This document shows positions 26,678 through 38,407 of a stretch of 64,000 bases of DNA, in pieces. A model generated the notes under the pieces. The model made no database searches and was not told the origin of the DNA. It worked only from the letters and a program-made list of their open reading frames with translations. The position numbers were made by a program, and so were the translations under genes. This DNA comes from Alviniconcha marisindica (taxonomy: Eukaryota > Mollusca > Gastropoda > Provannidae). The first letter of the stretch is position 1. Every line of letters begins with the position of its first letter. The stretch covers positions 216,001 through 280,000 of the forward strand of contig JABMCL010002848.1 of NCBI GenBank assembly GCA_018857735.1, written 5' to 3'.

Positions 26678-26772
26678 TAAAATATACAAAAGGACCCCCC
26701 AAAATAGAATATTTGTCATGCTGAAATAATGCCATTCATAGCACACCATCCCAGCACAGCTCACAGTCCTAC

Positions 26773-26804
26773 CTCAGACATGTTGCGGCCAAAGCGCATG
26801 GTCC
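26773..26804 (-). CDS. ATP7: ATP7 first coding exon (start codon, 9 codons), predicted
   Basis: On the minus strand an ATG at 26799-26797 opens a nine-codon stretch reading MRFGRNMSE and ends at a donor GT (26772-26771, gtagga). The phase is 0, matching the exon at 22841-22957. An in-frame TAG lies just upstream of the ATG, so it is the first possible start in this frame. The bases before it (ctctctctcctcaag...gcag) also look like a splice acceptor, so the 32-base exon may be preceded by a 5'UTR intron. The call rests on phase, splice site and plausible length only. Nine residues are too few to show homology, and another start exon is possible. Confidence 0.5.
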
Positions 26805-27890
26805 CTGCCTACACACTTGAGGAGAGAGAGGGAAAAAAAAGCAAGGCAATTATGAATTAGGTCTCATTACATCTGACATGACTGTACTTCGCTTGTCCAC
26901 TGACATTTCAGTAACGCCATGTTAACAACGGGTTTTTCAGATTCTGCTAACCAAAGCATGCTGGGGAAGCCTGCAAGTATGATACGTGTATGCACAGGGC
27001 ATTGCGGGCATTCTCAATACAAGTCCTACGTCTTACGCAACACACAGCATGACTAAACCTGCAAGTCACGACACACCATGCTCCCACACACGTACACACA
27101 CACATATACCCACACTCACACACACATGACAGAACGTATGCTGCAACACTGAGACATAGACTACAAGACGGACAAGAGACAGAAAAGGGGGTGGGGGAGA
27201 GGGGGAGGGAGGAGTCAATACTGGATTTTACTGGATTTTACTTAATATTCAGTCAAACACAGGGACATCTCAGGACGGAGGTCAGGACTAACCACTTCCT
27301 CTTCTCGATCGCTGCTACGCAGGAGAAACCACAGATGACGCTGTATGTATACAGGTGTGAAGCACTGGGGACTCTGTACCATCAGCATGCAACGACAGTA
27401 CTCCCATCAATCACACAACAGCCCAAGAATCATCCATGACCATACTGAATAGTTGTGGTTCCCTAAATAGTCTCTGGTTACACAAAACCAATCTGCAGTC
27501 ATTACAGACCTGCTTCATAGCACGTACGCCAATCACAGATTACACACAACTGTTTTCCTTCAACAGCTCTAGCAACAGATCTGTACAAAGATACCAGCTT
27601 GGCATGTCTGATTGTTTTTTCTCCAATTCTCGCATTCTGGAAGCTCTGTGGACAGTGCATTACTAGAAAATTCAAGGTAACAATCAGCCAGGTGTGTGGA
27701 CTGAATTGAACAGGGAGTGTCTGTAAAAAAAAAAGAGAGTCTAATTGCAGTAGATTGGGATTTAACAGCTAAGTTGGTGAGTTACGCTTTACCTGACGAT
27801 GTACATTTGGAACACAGGGCCCCTTCTTGCAAGCCCCGTACAAGCTGATACAAGCCTATTAACCCAAAAACAACAACAAAACTGTGTTTA
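26805..27890. other. Intergenic, upstream of ATP7
   Basis: This stretch would hold the ATP7 promoter or 5'UTR exon if 26773-26804 is the first coding exon. I see no clear TATA box or CpG cluster, only a G-rich patch at 27185-27212. Confidence 0.4.
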
Positions 27891-27899
27891 TACATCCAT

Positions 27900-28723
27900 G
27901 CAAATCAACAGCACTGGCAGTCAGTGACCAGCACCCATGGTGGGTCCAGGGGGCAGCATTGGCAGTCAAGGGCCAGCACCCATTGTGGGTCCAGGGGGCA
28001 GCACTGGCAGTGACCAGCACCATTGTGGGTCCAGGAGGGCAGCACTGGCAGCAAGGGCCAGCACCACTGTGGGTCCAGGGGTCAAAACTGACAGCAAAGG
28101 CCAGTACCACTGTAGATCCAGGGGGCAGCACTGGCAACAAGGGCCAGCACCCATTCAGGGTCCAGGGGGCAGCACTAGCAGTCATTGACCAGCACCACTG
28201 TGGATTCAGGGGGCAGCACTAGCAGCAAGGGCCAGCACCCATTGAGGGTCCAGGGGGAAGCACTGACCAGCACCACTGTGGGTCCAGGGGACAGAACTGA
28301 CAGCAAGGGCCAGTACCACTGTGGATCCAGGGCACAGCACTGGCAGCAAGGGCCAGCGCCCATTGAGGGTCCAGGGGCAGCAATGGCAGTCAGTGACCAG
28401 CACCACTGTGGATCCAGGGGGCAGCACTAGCAGTCAGTGACCAGCACCACTTTGGGTCGAGGGGGCAGCACTAGCAGTCAGTGGCAAGCACCATTGTGGG
28501 TCCAGGGGGCAGCACTGGCAGTCAAGCTCCAGCACCCATTGTGGGTCCTGTGGGCAGCACTGGCAGTCAAGGACCAGCACCCATTGTGGGTCCAGTGGGC
28601 AGCACTGGCAGTCAAGGGCCAGCACCCCACTGTAGATCCGGGGGGGCAGCACTGGCAGTCAATGACCAGCACCCATTGTGGGCTCATGGGAGAGCACTGG
28701 CAGTCAAGGGCCAGCATCATTAT
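27900..28723. repeat. Minisatellite 'ggtccagggggcagcactgg', left part
   Basis: Units of about 43 bases (tgggtccagggggcagcact, ggcagtcaagggccagcacc, att), about 18 copies. Interrupted at 28723 by the insertion 28724-29936; the array resumes at 29942. Confidence 0.95.
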
Positions 28724-29936
28724 CAGGGCTCCCATTAGTGAGTATTTTAAGGAGGTCCCTGGGACTCCCATCTACAACCTTTAGAATTAGAGGGTCCCTG
28801 GGCACTTTTAAAGGGTCAAGTCTAATACGAAATGGCAGCTGTGCAGAATTATTCTGCTTTGTATATGATGCCCTTTGTCCTTGCTACAGCTCAGTTCTGG
28901 GTTCAATTCTGTCAGATAATGTCTCTTTTAGTTGTACATTTTCAGGTATGCTGGCTCATTATAGCAGTAATAGGTTTACTCAAAGGCCTATCCTCGTAGT
29001 TCTCCATGTCGGTAGTACTCTGGTGGTTGGCAGCCCTGCAGCCCTGCCAACTCTGTAGATGTGTTTTAACAGCATCCATCAGTCAGTATGAAAAGGATTT
29101 TTAAGTAGCAGGGTAAGAAAGCAAAATGTGTGGCCTTTTCAAACACAAGTCCATTATAAATATTTGTCTGAAAGTGAAACAAGTTAGAGTAACCCTCTGA
29201 ATCTGTGATACAGATCAAAACCAAAGAGAGAATGAAGGGAGAAAGCTCTCATCTTTGCAAACTGCAAATGGAAAACAGGATACTACAAAAAGCTATGGCT
29301 GATTATGTAATTAATGGTGCACATTGTCTTAACATCACTCAAAATGTAAGTTGCTCCCCTTGATTACTATGGTGCCACTTTGAAATTTTTTATTGTAGAA
29401 ACTCCATTGATGTTTTTTTTGTTTTTTTTGACAGTTGAAAATTCACAACAAATTATTGTCATGTTGGAAGCCTTCACATTGACAGCATGTACACAGATCT
29501 CTATTTAATCCTCAGTTTCTTTGCATGGTTGTTTTAGAAGAAGAAGACCAAAATGTCTCACAATATAAAGCAGTGACATGCATTGTTTGATATCTTGATG
29601 TTAGGTGTGTGCTGGTGTAGTTGCGTCTGAGCACTGATGTTGAAATAACCTGCGTAGTCATGTGTACCAGTACCTCATGAAGTTTGGGAGAATGACTGTG
29701 TTCGTGTCAGTAGCAACGACAGAGTAAGGTAGCTGTTGGTTTTGAGACAGAAGATGTACAAATAGTTCACAGGACCCATTTCTGTCCAGTTGGGAACAGG
29801 AGGTCTGGACTTTAAAAATCCCCATAACCTGGAACTTTTTAGTGCATCCTGTGGGACCCTGTAGGCTTAAGTTTAGTGCGTCCTTTTCAGTTCTAGTGCG
29901 TAAGGGATGCACATTTGTGCGTTAATGGGAACCCTG
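28724..29936. mobile_element. 1.2-kb DNA-transposon-like insertion, non-autonomous
   Basis: The ends are inverted repeats: CAGGGCTCCCATTA on the left, and CAGGGTTCCCATTA as the inverse of the right end. Five bases, ATTAT, flank both sides (28719-28723 and 29937-29941). The uninterrupted minisatellite unit has ATTAT once at the same place, so this is a target duplication. The interior has no convincing transposase. A CAGGG start is typical of hAT elements, but those usually duplicate 8 bp, so the superfamily is open. Confidence 0.8.
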
Positions 29937-29941
29937 ATTAT

Positions 29942-30715
29942 AGGTCCTGGGGGCAGCACCAGCTGTCAAGGGCCAGCACCACTGTGGGTCCAGGGGGCAG
30001 CACTGGCAGCAAGGGCCAGCACCCATTGTGGGTCCAGGGGGCAGCACTGACAGCAAGGGCCAGTACCACTGTAGATCCAGGGTGGCAGCACTGGCAGCAA
30101 GGGCCAGCACCCATTGAGGGTCCAGGGGGCAGCACTGGCAGTCAGTGACCAGCACCATTATGGGTCCAGGGGGCAGCACTAGCAGCAAGGGCCAGCACCC
30201 ATTGAGGGTCCAGGGGGCAGCACTGGCAGTCAGTGACCAGCACCATTATGGGTCCAGGGGGCAGCACTAGCTGTCAAGGGCCAGCACCACTGTGGATCCA
30301 GGGGGCAGCACTGGCAGCAAGGGCCAGCACCCATTGAGGGTCCAGGGGGCAGCACTGGCAGTCAGTGACCAGCACCACTGTGGATCCAGGGGGCAGCACT
30401 GGCAGTCAGTGACCAGCACCACTGTGGATCCAGGGGGCAGCACTGGCAGTCAGTGACCAGCACCACTGTGGATCCAGGGGGCAGCACTGGCAGTCAGTGA
30501 CCAGCCCCACTGTGGGTCCTGGGGGCAGCACTGGCAGTCAGTGACCAGCCCCACTGTGGGTCCTGGGGGCAGCACTGGCAGTCAGTGACCAGCACCACTG
30601 TGGATCCAGGGGGCAGCACTGGCAGTCAGTGACCAGCCCCACTGTGGGTCCTGGGGGCAGCACTGGCAGTCAGTGACCAGCACCACTGTGGGTCCAGGGG
30701 GCAGACATAGCTGAT
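29942..30715. repeat. Minisatellite 'ggtccagggggcagcactgg', right part
   Basis: Continuation of the array at 27900-28723, about 18 units. The last eight (30350-30700) are nearly identical, suggesting recent expansion at this end. Confidence 0.95.
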
Positions 30716-31141
30716 AATTCACATTTTCTTTGCGCTCCCCGAAAGATGAAAATGTAATGCCAAACACGGTAGTGAATTTATTTATGAATAATGTAAAACG
30801 GAGGGTGGTATAATTCAACCCAAAAGACGCAATCAGCAGAAGCTTGCGATTAGAAAGTGGCATTTCTGGGATCAAAAGATAACTTTTTTACCCAAATCAC
30901 AGTTACGGGTAGCCATTTTTAAACGCATACATATGGTTTCCCACTAGTTCAGGGGCAGCCCGATTCAGCGAGAGAGGAGCAGGAAGTGTGTTCAGCACAT
31001 CATCATGTCGGAAGCCTAAAACCCCTCTCTCTCTCTCTCTTTCGGACAGAGATACTGATGTTTCACTCTTTGGCGTCCAGTCAACCACTAAAGTCATACG
31101 GTGTCGGAGGAAGAGAGCGGGGAAGGGGAGGGGGGGGAGAT

Positions 31142-31211
<70 letters not shown>

Positions 31212-31437
31212 AATAATTATTAGAAGAAATATTTAGGAGGGTAACGGAATAGACGATGTCTGTTTACGTCCAGCTCAGCCCTGGCCCATGAGGGAAGGCT
31301 ACAAAATGAAGTCCCTACCGAAGTACAGCCTAAAAGAGAGAGCGAGCGAGCGAGCGAGAGCGAGCGAGCGAGAGCGAGAGTAATTTATTACACAAGGATG
31401 AAGATTTAAGCACAGGTCGGCTTTTTTACAAATCTGT

Positions 31438-31481
<44 letters not shown>

Positions 31482-32100
31482 GAGAGAGAGAGAGAGAATA
31501 ACTTTAACGGACGAGGGTACTGAGGGGCACGCACAGTCTGCTTTCCTCAAGAGAAGTGAGGTCAAAGAGTCTGGCCTAAGGATTAGTACTCTGTCCTAAA
31601 AATGCAACCTCCTTCGTCTAACCATAAAAGTGTGAGCTTAATCAATGCAAATCTACAATGTTCTCCGTGCCATGAACCTGTTCTCGGGCACCGTGGTAAG
31701 AAAGAGGGGGGTCCGCCCGGTGCCAGTCACAACAGCTTTGACACTGGCCGCGCTGAATGGCCAATCCCATGTAATCAGTGGTCACTACTCACAAAGCAAA
31801 CAAAACGGATCAAACTCACGGTACTGTTTAACTTGACGGAAAATGATACAGATTCTCTGCACACACACAGCTGGACCCGGGCACGACTTTTCCTTCGTAT
31901 GTCACTTCAAGCCGACCAATCCAAGTTTACATAGCCTGCTTTCTTGTGACGAAACACACGGACTACGGACTACTTTGCCGAGGCGGACTTTTCTGCGCAG
32001 CCCTGACTCGGATCTCAGCCAACCAGCACCGGCCGCGGACTGCGCCTGCGTGCCATCCTGGCGGACTTTATGGCGGACTGCTGACTCATCCTAGCGAGAA
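30716..32100. other. Intergenic, with GA microsatellites
   Basis: Contains (GA)n at 31141-31210 and 31440-31498, (GAGC)n at 31330-31378, and a GC-richer stretch at 31940-32100. That stretch has repeated ggcggactt and could be the edge of the G-rich array. No exon recognised. Confidence 0.5.
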
Positions 32101-33180
32101 ACCGACACAAGTGCACGGTCATGCAGAAGGTTCGCGAAAAAGTCCGCCACGCAGTTTGGCAGGTGGGGGTGGAGTGGAGGGGGATGGGGTGGGGTGGGAT
32201 TACCATGCAACTAAATATCCACGACAAAGTCCGCCGCCACGTCGTTGGTGGGGGGTGGGGGGTGGTGACCAACAGTGCACCGTCATGCAGAAGGTTCGCG
32301 AAAAAGTCCGCCACGCCGTTTGGCGGGGAGGAAGGAGGGGGGGGGGGGGGCAGGGGATGGAGACCAACAGTGCACTGGAAAAGTCTGCCACGCAGTTGGG
32401 GATGGGGGAGGAGGGGGTGGGGGGTTCGTGTACCGTCGTGGATAAGGTTGGCGAAAAAGTCCGCGATGCATTTTTGTTGCTGTTGTGTGGTGTGTCTGTG
32501 TTGCTGTTGTTGTTGCTGCTGTGTTATTATTGTTGTTTTTGTTAGTTTGTGTGTGTGTGTTGCTGTTGTTTGTTTTTGGGGGGAGGTGGTGGTGTTGTTT
32601 GTTTGTTTTGGGGTGGTGGTGGTGGTGTTGTTGTTTTTTGTTTTTTTGGGGGGTGTTGTTGTTTTTGGGGGGAGGTGTTGTTGTTGTGTTTTGTTTTGGG
32701 GGGAGGTGGTGGTGTTGTTTGTTTTTGGGGGGAGGTGGTGGTGTTGTTTGTTTTTGAGGGGAGGTGGTGGTGTTGTTTTTTGGGGGAGGTGGTGTTGTTT
32801 GTTTGTTTTGGGAGGGAGGTGGTGTTGTTGTTTGTTTTGGAGGGAGGTGGTGTTGTTTTGTTTGTTTTGGGGGGAGGTGGTGTTGTTTGTTTTTGGGGGG
32901 AGGTGGTGTTGTTCAGTGTGTTTGTGTTTTTTTTTGGGGGGGGGAGGTGGTGTTGTTGTGTGTTTGTTTTTGGGGGGGAGGTGGTGTACCCTCGTGCACA
33001 AGGTTGACAAAAAGTCCGCCATAACGTGGGGACTGGGGGGTGGAGGGTGGGGGTCCGGGGGGGAGGGGGGGGGGGGGGGCTCGTGCTCCCCCGTGCACAA
33101 CGTTGGCGAAAAAGTCCGCCACGCAGGTTTTTGTTTGTGTACCCTCGTGTACAAGGTTGCCGAAAAGGTCCGCCTGACCT
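32100..33180 (+). repeat. G-rich array with a conserved 'gcgaaaaagtccgccacgc' segment
   Basis: The segment gtcatgcagaaggttcgcga aaaagtccgccacgc recurs at about 32117, 32281, 32435, 32990, 33095 and 33147, drifting (gtgcacaaggttggcg). Between copies lie G-rich spacers. From 32570 to 32985 there is a minisatellite of about 30 bases, tttttggggggaggtggtgg tgttgtttg, about twelve copies. The plus strand has dozens of G runs of three or more. Confidence 0.85.
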
Positions 33181-33534
33181 AGCTAGGCAAGGGCAGGGCG
33201 TGTGGGCGAGAGCGGCTGTATACGGCAGCGGGAAGTGGTCCGCTCCGAACTTGGGCCTACATTCATTTTGATTGTTCATTGATGGCAGTACTGCGTGCTA
33301 TGGTCCCGTTTTGTCCCCGCGTTTCGCCGTGCATGCAGCTGCATAGCCTGTGGACTTTCTCACTGTACTGCTTACCGGGGACAGGTGCTTTGCGCACGCG
33401 CGCGTGTGGGTGTGTATGTTGGTAATAATATCAATGGGCACTTCGTCAGAAGCGCGCACATCCCGTCAATTTCCTTTACACACAAATATGTCACAACAAA
33501 GCTTCAAACGTGCGGGCGTGCGCGCGCGTGCACA

Positions 33535-33644
33535 CACACACACACACACACACACAACACACACCACACACACAGTACAGTCACTAACACACAATCTCGG
33601 GCAAGGTGTACAAATGCGCACGTGAATGTGTGTATGCCTCCGTG

Positions 33645-33690
<46 letters not shown>
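33535..33690. repeat. (CA)n and (GT)n microsatellites
   Basis: A CA block at 33531-33574 and a pure GT block at 33650-33689. Confidence 0.9.
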
Positions 33691-33691
<1 letters not shown>

Positions 33692-33783
33692 AATGAGAGA
33701 GGCGGCGAGGAGACAGCAGGAGGGGTGCGTGCGCGATCGTGTGTAACTAACCATGAACTGGTGTAACTGAGAGAGAGAAGAGA

Positions 33784-33900
33784 GAGAACTCGAACTCGAA
33801 AACTTTATTTTACAAGGACTGTAATTTAGGTTCAGTCAAAAACCTGTCTAACAACTTTTCCTTGCTAAGCCGGCTACTGATGAATTGATATCAAATTACA
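33784..33900 (-). repeat. LINE-type 3' tail, minus orientation
   Basis: gaactcgaactcgaaaactt, tattttacaaggactgtaat, ttaggttcagtc. It continues past the core with ggctactgatgaattgat, which is also present after the copy at 62941. Confidence 0.8.
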
Positions 33901-34129
33901 GGCATTATTTATATACATATATAGGCATGAATGAGTGAGTGAAACGTTATACATGAGAATTTCCATACAAACACAGCGTGTTCACATCGCCAGATGAACA
34001 CTTGCCATAGTTACACTATGATATTATGAGCATACAACCAGCAAATAAAGCAGCAGAACATCTGATCAGTTCATATGACTAGTACTGGAAAAGAAAACAG
34101 AAGCAGTCAATGCTTACCTTATAAAGAAC

Positions 34130-34132
34130 AGT

Positions 34133-34198
<66 letters not shown>

Positions 34199-34251
34199 AG
34201 AAGAAGAAGAAGAGGGTGGGAGGAGGGATAGTCGTCTTGAAGAGAGGAGAG

Positions 34252-34343
<92 letters not shown>

Positions 34344-34462
34344 GGAGAAGAAGAGGGCTTGGCGGGAGGGATAGTCGTCTTGAGAGAGAGAGAGAGAGGG
34401 AGAGAGAAGAAGAAGAAGAAGAAGAAGAAGAGGGCTTGGCGGGAGGGATAGTCGTCTTGTCC
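34130..34462. repeat. GA/GAA microsatellite in three larger tandem units
   Basis: (GA)n, (GACA)n and (GAA)n blocks are separated by three copies of gggagggatagtcgtcttga, so the whole stretch is a tandem repeat of a compound unit. Confidence 0.9.
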
Positions 34463-34737
34463 ACCCCTGACGGATCGTTCTCTCGGCTGAAAACGCTATG
34501 AGAGCAAGGAAGGTGTGGATGGAGGAAGAGACAGGCGGCGACGTCAGCGTGGTATAAATATAGACTGACACGATTTCTGCTCGGCTTGTTGACGCGGCGT
34601 ACTATGGGCTGAATGACATGGCCAGTGAACACACTTGTCAATACTCCGTGCCCTCTGGCCCTCGATCTGGTTTGGCTAAACCTGTTTAACACCCAGTTGC
34701 CTCGTAACAAGTACCGGCTGGACCGAGATCCCGCGAG

Positions 34738-34952
34738 GGTGGGAAGAGAGACAGCTACACTGTCACCACTAGAATGACTCGGGCAAATATGCGAGCCATT
34801 TTTAATGTTTCATTCATTATGGGGGACGAAAGTCACAAGACTCTCTGCAAATCACAACTTCTGAAGAGCGAGGAGAGCCGAAGCGGATTGAACCAACCGT
34901 GGTCCTTCTGCTTACCAGCCTAACGCCTCACCGCTAGGCCAAACCGGCTCAC
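34738..34952 (-). mobile_element. tRNA-derived SINE (family B), 3'-truncated
   Basis: The minus strand starts gtgagccggtttggcctagc ggtgaggcg, with a B-box-like ggttcaatccg region. The body matches 62575-62910 (gagagtcttgtgactttcgt, actagtggtgacagtgtagc). The usual 3' tail is missing. Confidence 0.75.
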
Positions 34953-35364
34953 TGGCTCTCAAGGTCTGCCCAGTTGTATAAATTTAGTTCACACTGACAG
35001 TACAGTTGCGGGTACCAGGCGAGATCAAGAGATCTTAGAGGAGGGAGGTGGAGCTGGACCCTCAACTTAGCCCAGAAGAGATCATGAGTAGGGAGGTGGA
35101 GCTGGGCTAAGAAGATTGGACTTACTTTGCTTGAGTTGTCCAAGTTGTTCGTCAACAGCAGTGCGACGGACATTGTCTTTGTGACTCTGGCCAGGCACAG
35201 CAGTTGAAACAGCAATTGCGCAGTGCACAAGTCGCTGGGCAATGGCGAGGGGACACCGTCCTAACACTTCCATTGTTCTGGCGGCGGTCCACGGTCTCTC
35301 CTGTCTTTTTCAGGCGGTTTCCGCGGTCGAGCCTTCACTCTGTCGGCCCCTTCCCACTCTGTCC

Positions 35365-35490
35365 CCGTCCCTAATAGGCCATCTCGCCTCCGTGGACGTA
35401 AAGCACCATGTACTACTACAGTACAGTTTTACCGTCCCTGATAAGCGTGGCGGTTTCTGTGGACGTTAAGCACCATGTTTACAGTACAGT
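35365..35490 (+). repeat. Two solo SINE-tail copies in tandem
   Basis: Two copies: gtccctaataggccatctcg ..ccgtggacgtaaagcaccatg, then gtccctgataagcgtggcgg tttctgtggacgttaagcac catgttta. No tRNA-like head is adjacent. Confidence 0.65.
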
Positions 35491-35659
35491 TTCCTGCCCA
35501 AGAGGAAATGGGGACATCGCCTTCTGGCACCCTTCCTGTGAGGAGAGGGGAGGAGAAACTGGTTCTATACCAAGGAGCTGTGCCAGATCTACATCTGTCA
35601 CTGGTGACTGACCTCTCGCTGAATAGCCACATCATAGCTCTGTCCACTTAAGACAACTG

Positions 35660-37617
35660 GCTAAAAAGGTCATCTGTCAGGCAGAGAGGGTGGCGCGAGG
35701 TCAATGGGTCAATGAGTGGCAGGAGGGCTATGCCCACCCCCTGACCTTGAAAAACTGACTGTTCAAAAATTATTTACAATTTTGAATTTCCAGCATAGGT
35801 ATCACTGGGTCCCATTTTTACTACTTGTCACCAGCGAGAAGGGGCGCCGCGCCCCTGGCTTCTTCCTTTCATCTGTGCGTATAATAGTTATCATGTGTGA
35901 ACATGATACATGTGTGAGTGTGTCAAGTCAGTAGACTTAATCCCTCAAAGGGCAATTCAACTAACTACTAATAGTAATACAATTAACTACTGTTACTATA
36001 GGTTCACTAATTCAAATGAGGAGAATTGGCTAGGCTGCCATGCAAACAGCATCAAGTCTAGAAAGTAGAATTAGTGCAGGATAAATCATGGAAGATCTTG
36101 CACCAATAACTGTGGAAGTCACAAAACACAAGATCTGGTTCCTGTCTCCCATTATCTATCTCTTCTCACAGATAACATGTAGACAGAAACAGGTACTGGT
36201 AGCATGCTGACATTTTACTGTCTCTATGTGGACCTGGTTGCAGCACACACACACACACACACACAGGCAAAAGGAGGGAGAGAGATGGGGCAGTCTGAGA
36301 CAGAAAAAAAGAAGAGAGAAACAGAGAATAAAGAGAGAGAATCCACACACACATGCAGTCATGACAGAGCCATCATGGTTACTTCCCTTGTATGCCTGTT
36401 TTATTTATAAAAAATTTGCTTTGTGCTGTGGAATGTTTATTTCTCTAGTTTTGCTTATAAATAAAATTTGAGCTTTGTACTGTGGTGTCTGAACAATCAC
36501 AAAAGCAAGAAGAGAGAGAAAGAAAAGAAAAAAAACGGCTGTAATTTCTGATTTTCCCAATTTTATTAACGTCTGACCTTCCAATAAACAAGCCTCTTGT
36601 GATGGTTGCTTTGCCTGCCAGTCTACCTGCTCAGTCATTTCCCATGACTGGCAAAGTATTATGCCCCAGATAGCACATCCACCTGCAGGAGTCTAAAACG
36701 TGGATGTTGAACATTGACACAAGTAAGCCAGTCTGGGATTCTCATTCCGCTTTTCACTTTTTACAAAAAGCTCACTGAATTTGCTGAATCAGAATGCAAA
36801 TGTGTGGTCTGACTAATAATAATAATAATACTAATAATAATACTAATAATGGACATTTCTATGGTGCATGATCCCTAGCAAGATCTAGGGCACAATGCGC
36901 CATACAAAAAGATGCAGAAAAATATATAAACACACACAATGGACAAAATAAGGTTTCAGGCCATAATTTACATTTGCAAGAATTTACATACTGCAATTTC
37001 AGTAAATAAACCAAAGCTGTCAGTAACCAAACATGACCAAACTCTGATCTGAGCACACATTTCACGTATGATACAAGTAGATATACTGCACACACACAAA
37101 ATGTACAGCGGGATATTGCACACACACACACCGTCAGTGTGTCACCTCTTCAGGCAGTCCAGCAGGCAGCCTGTGTGACTGCGCAATCCAGTGGAGAGCA
37201 TGTACAACTGTTTCCACGATGCTGTCAGGCTGAAGGTTGAGACCTCATACTATATAGGCGGCACTGCCTTCTTGGGTGGTAGTCACACCTTGCTCAACAG
37301 TAAAGCCCCACCTTGTCTGGCATTTGGTGACTAGTCAGGTATTCACTCAAATAACTGAACAATGATGGGATAGGATTAGGAACTGACAATTTATCCATTC
37401 TTGGGAAGCATTCACTCCAACTGAACATCCCTCAACCTGCTTCAAACAGGAGTCAGACTGGATACAGTGCAGCATGTTAGTGCTGAGTCAGACTGGATAC
37501 AGTGCAGCATGTTAGTGCTGGCCCATCTGGACACATGTTAATAAATAATAATAAACACTTGGACAACAAAACAAGCATTTCATCTCAAAAGGAAGCTAAC
37601 CAAAGCCTGCTGCCAAC
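35660..37617. other. Intergenic, few features
   Basis: Contains a short (CA)n at 36243-36265, (AAT)n at 36818-36850 followed by a SINE-tail-like ggacatttctatggtgca, and a 41-base tandem duplication (tcagactggatacagtgcag, catgttagtgctg) at 37449-37520. No coding signal seen. Confidence 0.5.
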
Positions 37618-38122
37618 AGGGCAATGGGATAGCTCAGCAGTTAGAACGTCGGACTCGTGATTGAAAGGTCGCGGGTTCGAATCCCTGCAGGAGCGGTGGG
37701 AGAATTTTCTTCTCCAGTGTCAACTTTCTGTGCTGACTCTTATTTTGGTATCCATTCCACCCTCGTGTTACAGCAGTAGCATGTAAAAGATCCTGGTCAT
37801 TCTGCCAAAAGTGCAGGTGGCAGGTTACAGCTAAACACGCATACACCCTACCTATGTGGCTTTGAATGAAGGAGACACTGTAACCTGGTGCATGGTTGAA
37901 TGGTGTACACAGAACTTGCGCCGAAATGGCAGCATTTCACGTGGCACCAGCCATGCAACCACCACTGAGCGCTACCAGTACACCACTTCTGTGGACATTA
38001 ATAATACGCGCTATAAAAGGATAGTCACTCATTCAGAATCACATGCCAATGTGCGCAGTGAGTCTGCTTGAGAGCAGAGAATAGCGCTATATAAAAGCTA
38101 TGAATAATAATAATAATAATAA
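37618..38122 (+). mobile_element. tRNA-derived SINE (family A), full length
   Basis: The tRNA-like head has A box gggatagctcagcagttag and B box cgcgggttcgaatccc (37670-37685). A conserved body follows: gagaattttcttctccagtg, tgttacagcagtagcatg, gtgcaggtggcaggttacag, ggtgcatggttgaatggtgt, gtggcaccagccatgcaacc. The 3' end is agaatagcgctatataaaag and (AAT)n. This is the best reference copy in the window for the interrupted one at 41031/44425. Confidence 0.85.
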
Positions 38123-38177
38123 CTCAATGATACTGTCACACACACACTCTCTCTCTCTCTCTGTCTATGCTTGATGC

Positions 38178-38407
38178 GGGGGGGGGGGGGGGGTGGGGGG
38201 GGGAGTTTGACTTCAACTACCCCATCTTGGGAAGCAGGATAGCTCAGTGGTTAGAGCACCAGACTCTTGATTAAAAGGTCCTGGGTTCATGTCCCAGCAG
38301 GAGAATTTTCTTCTCCAGTGTCAACTGTCTGTGCTGACTTCTATTTCTGTTCCACCCCTGTGTTACCACAGTAGCACGTAAATAATAAATCCCAGTCATT
38401 CTGCCAA
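38178..38407 (+). mobile_element. tRNA-derived SINE (family A), 3'-truncated, with G-run leader
   Basis: Begins with a G run (38178-38202) and leader agtttgacttcaactacccc, then gggaagcaggatagctcagt ggttagagcacc and B-box-like ctgggttcatgtccc. It breaks at cattctgccaaaa, where the foldback element at 38408 begins. The same G run and leader precede the copy at 41031. Confidence 0.8.

Noticed and set aside
33282..33384. Possible first exon on the plus strand (ATG at 33282, donor at 33385)
   Set aside because: It is open for 34 codons with a usable donor, but the peptide looks random and the donor (gtgctt) is weak. The phase would fit only an unlikely ALG11 acceptor.
37618..37700. Functional tRNA gene (also at 38228, 41031, 62575, 10300)
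   Set aside because: A and B boxes are present, but the cloverleaf stems are poor and each is followed by a shared non-tRNA body and tail, so these are SINE heads.
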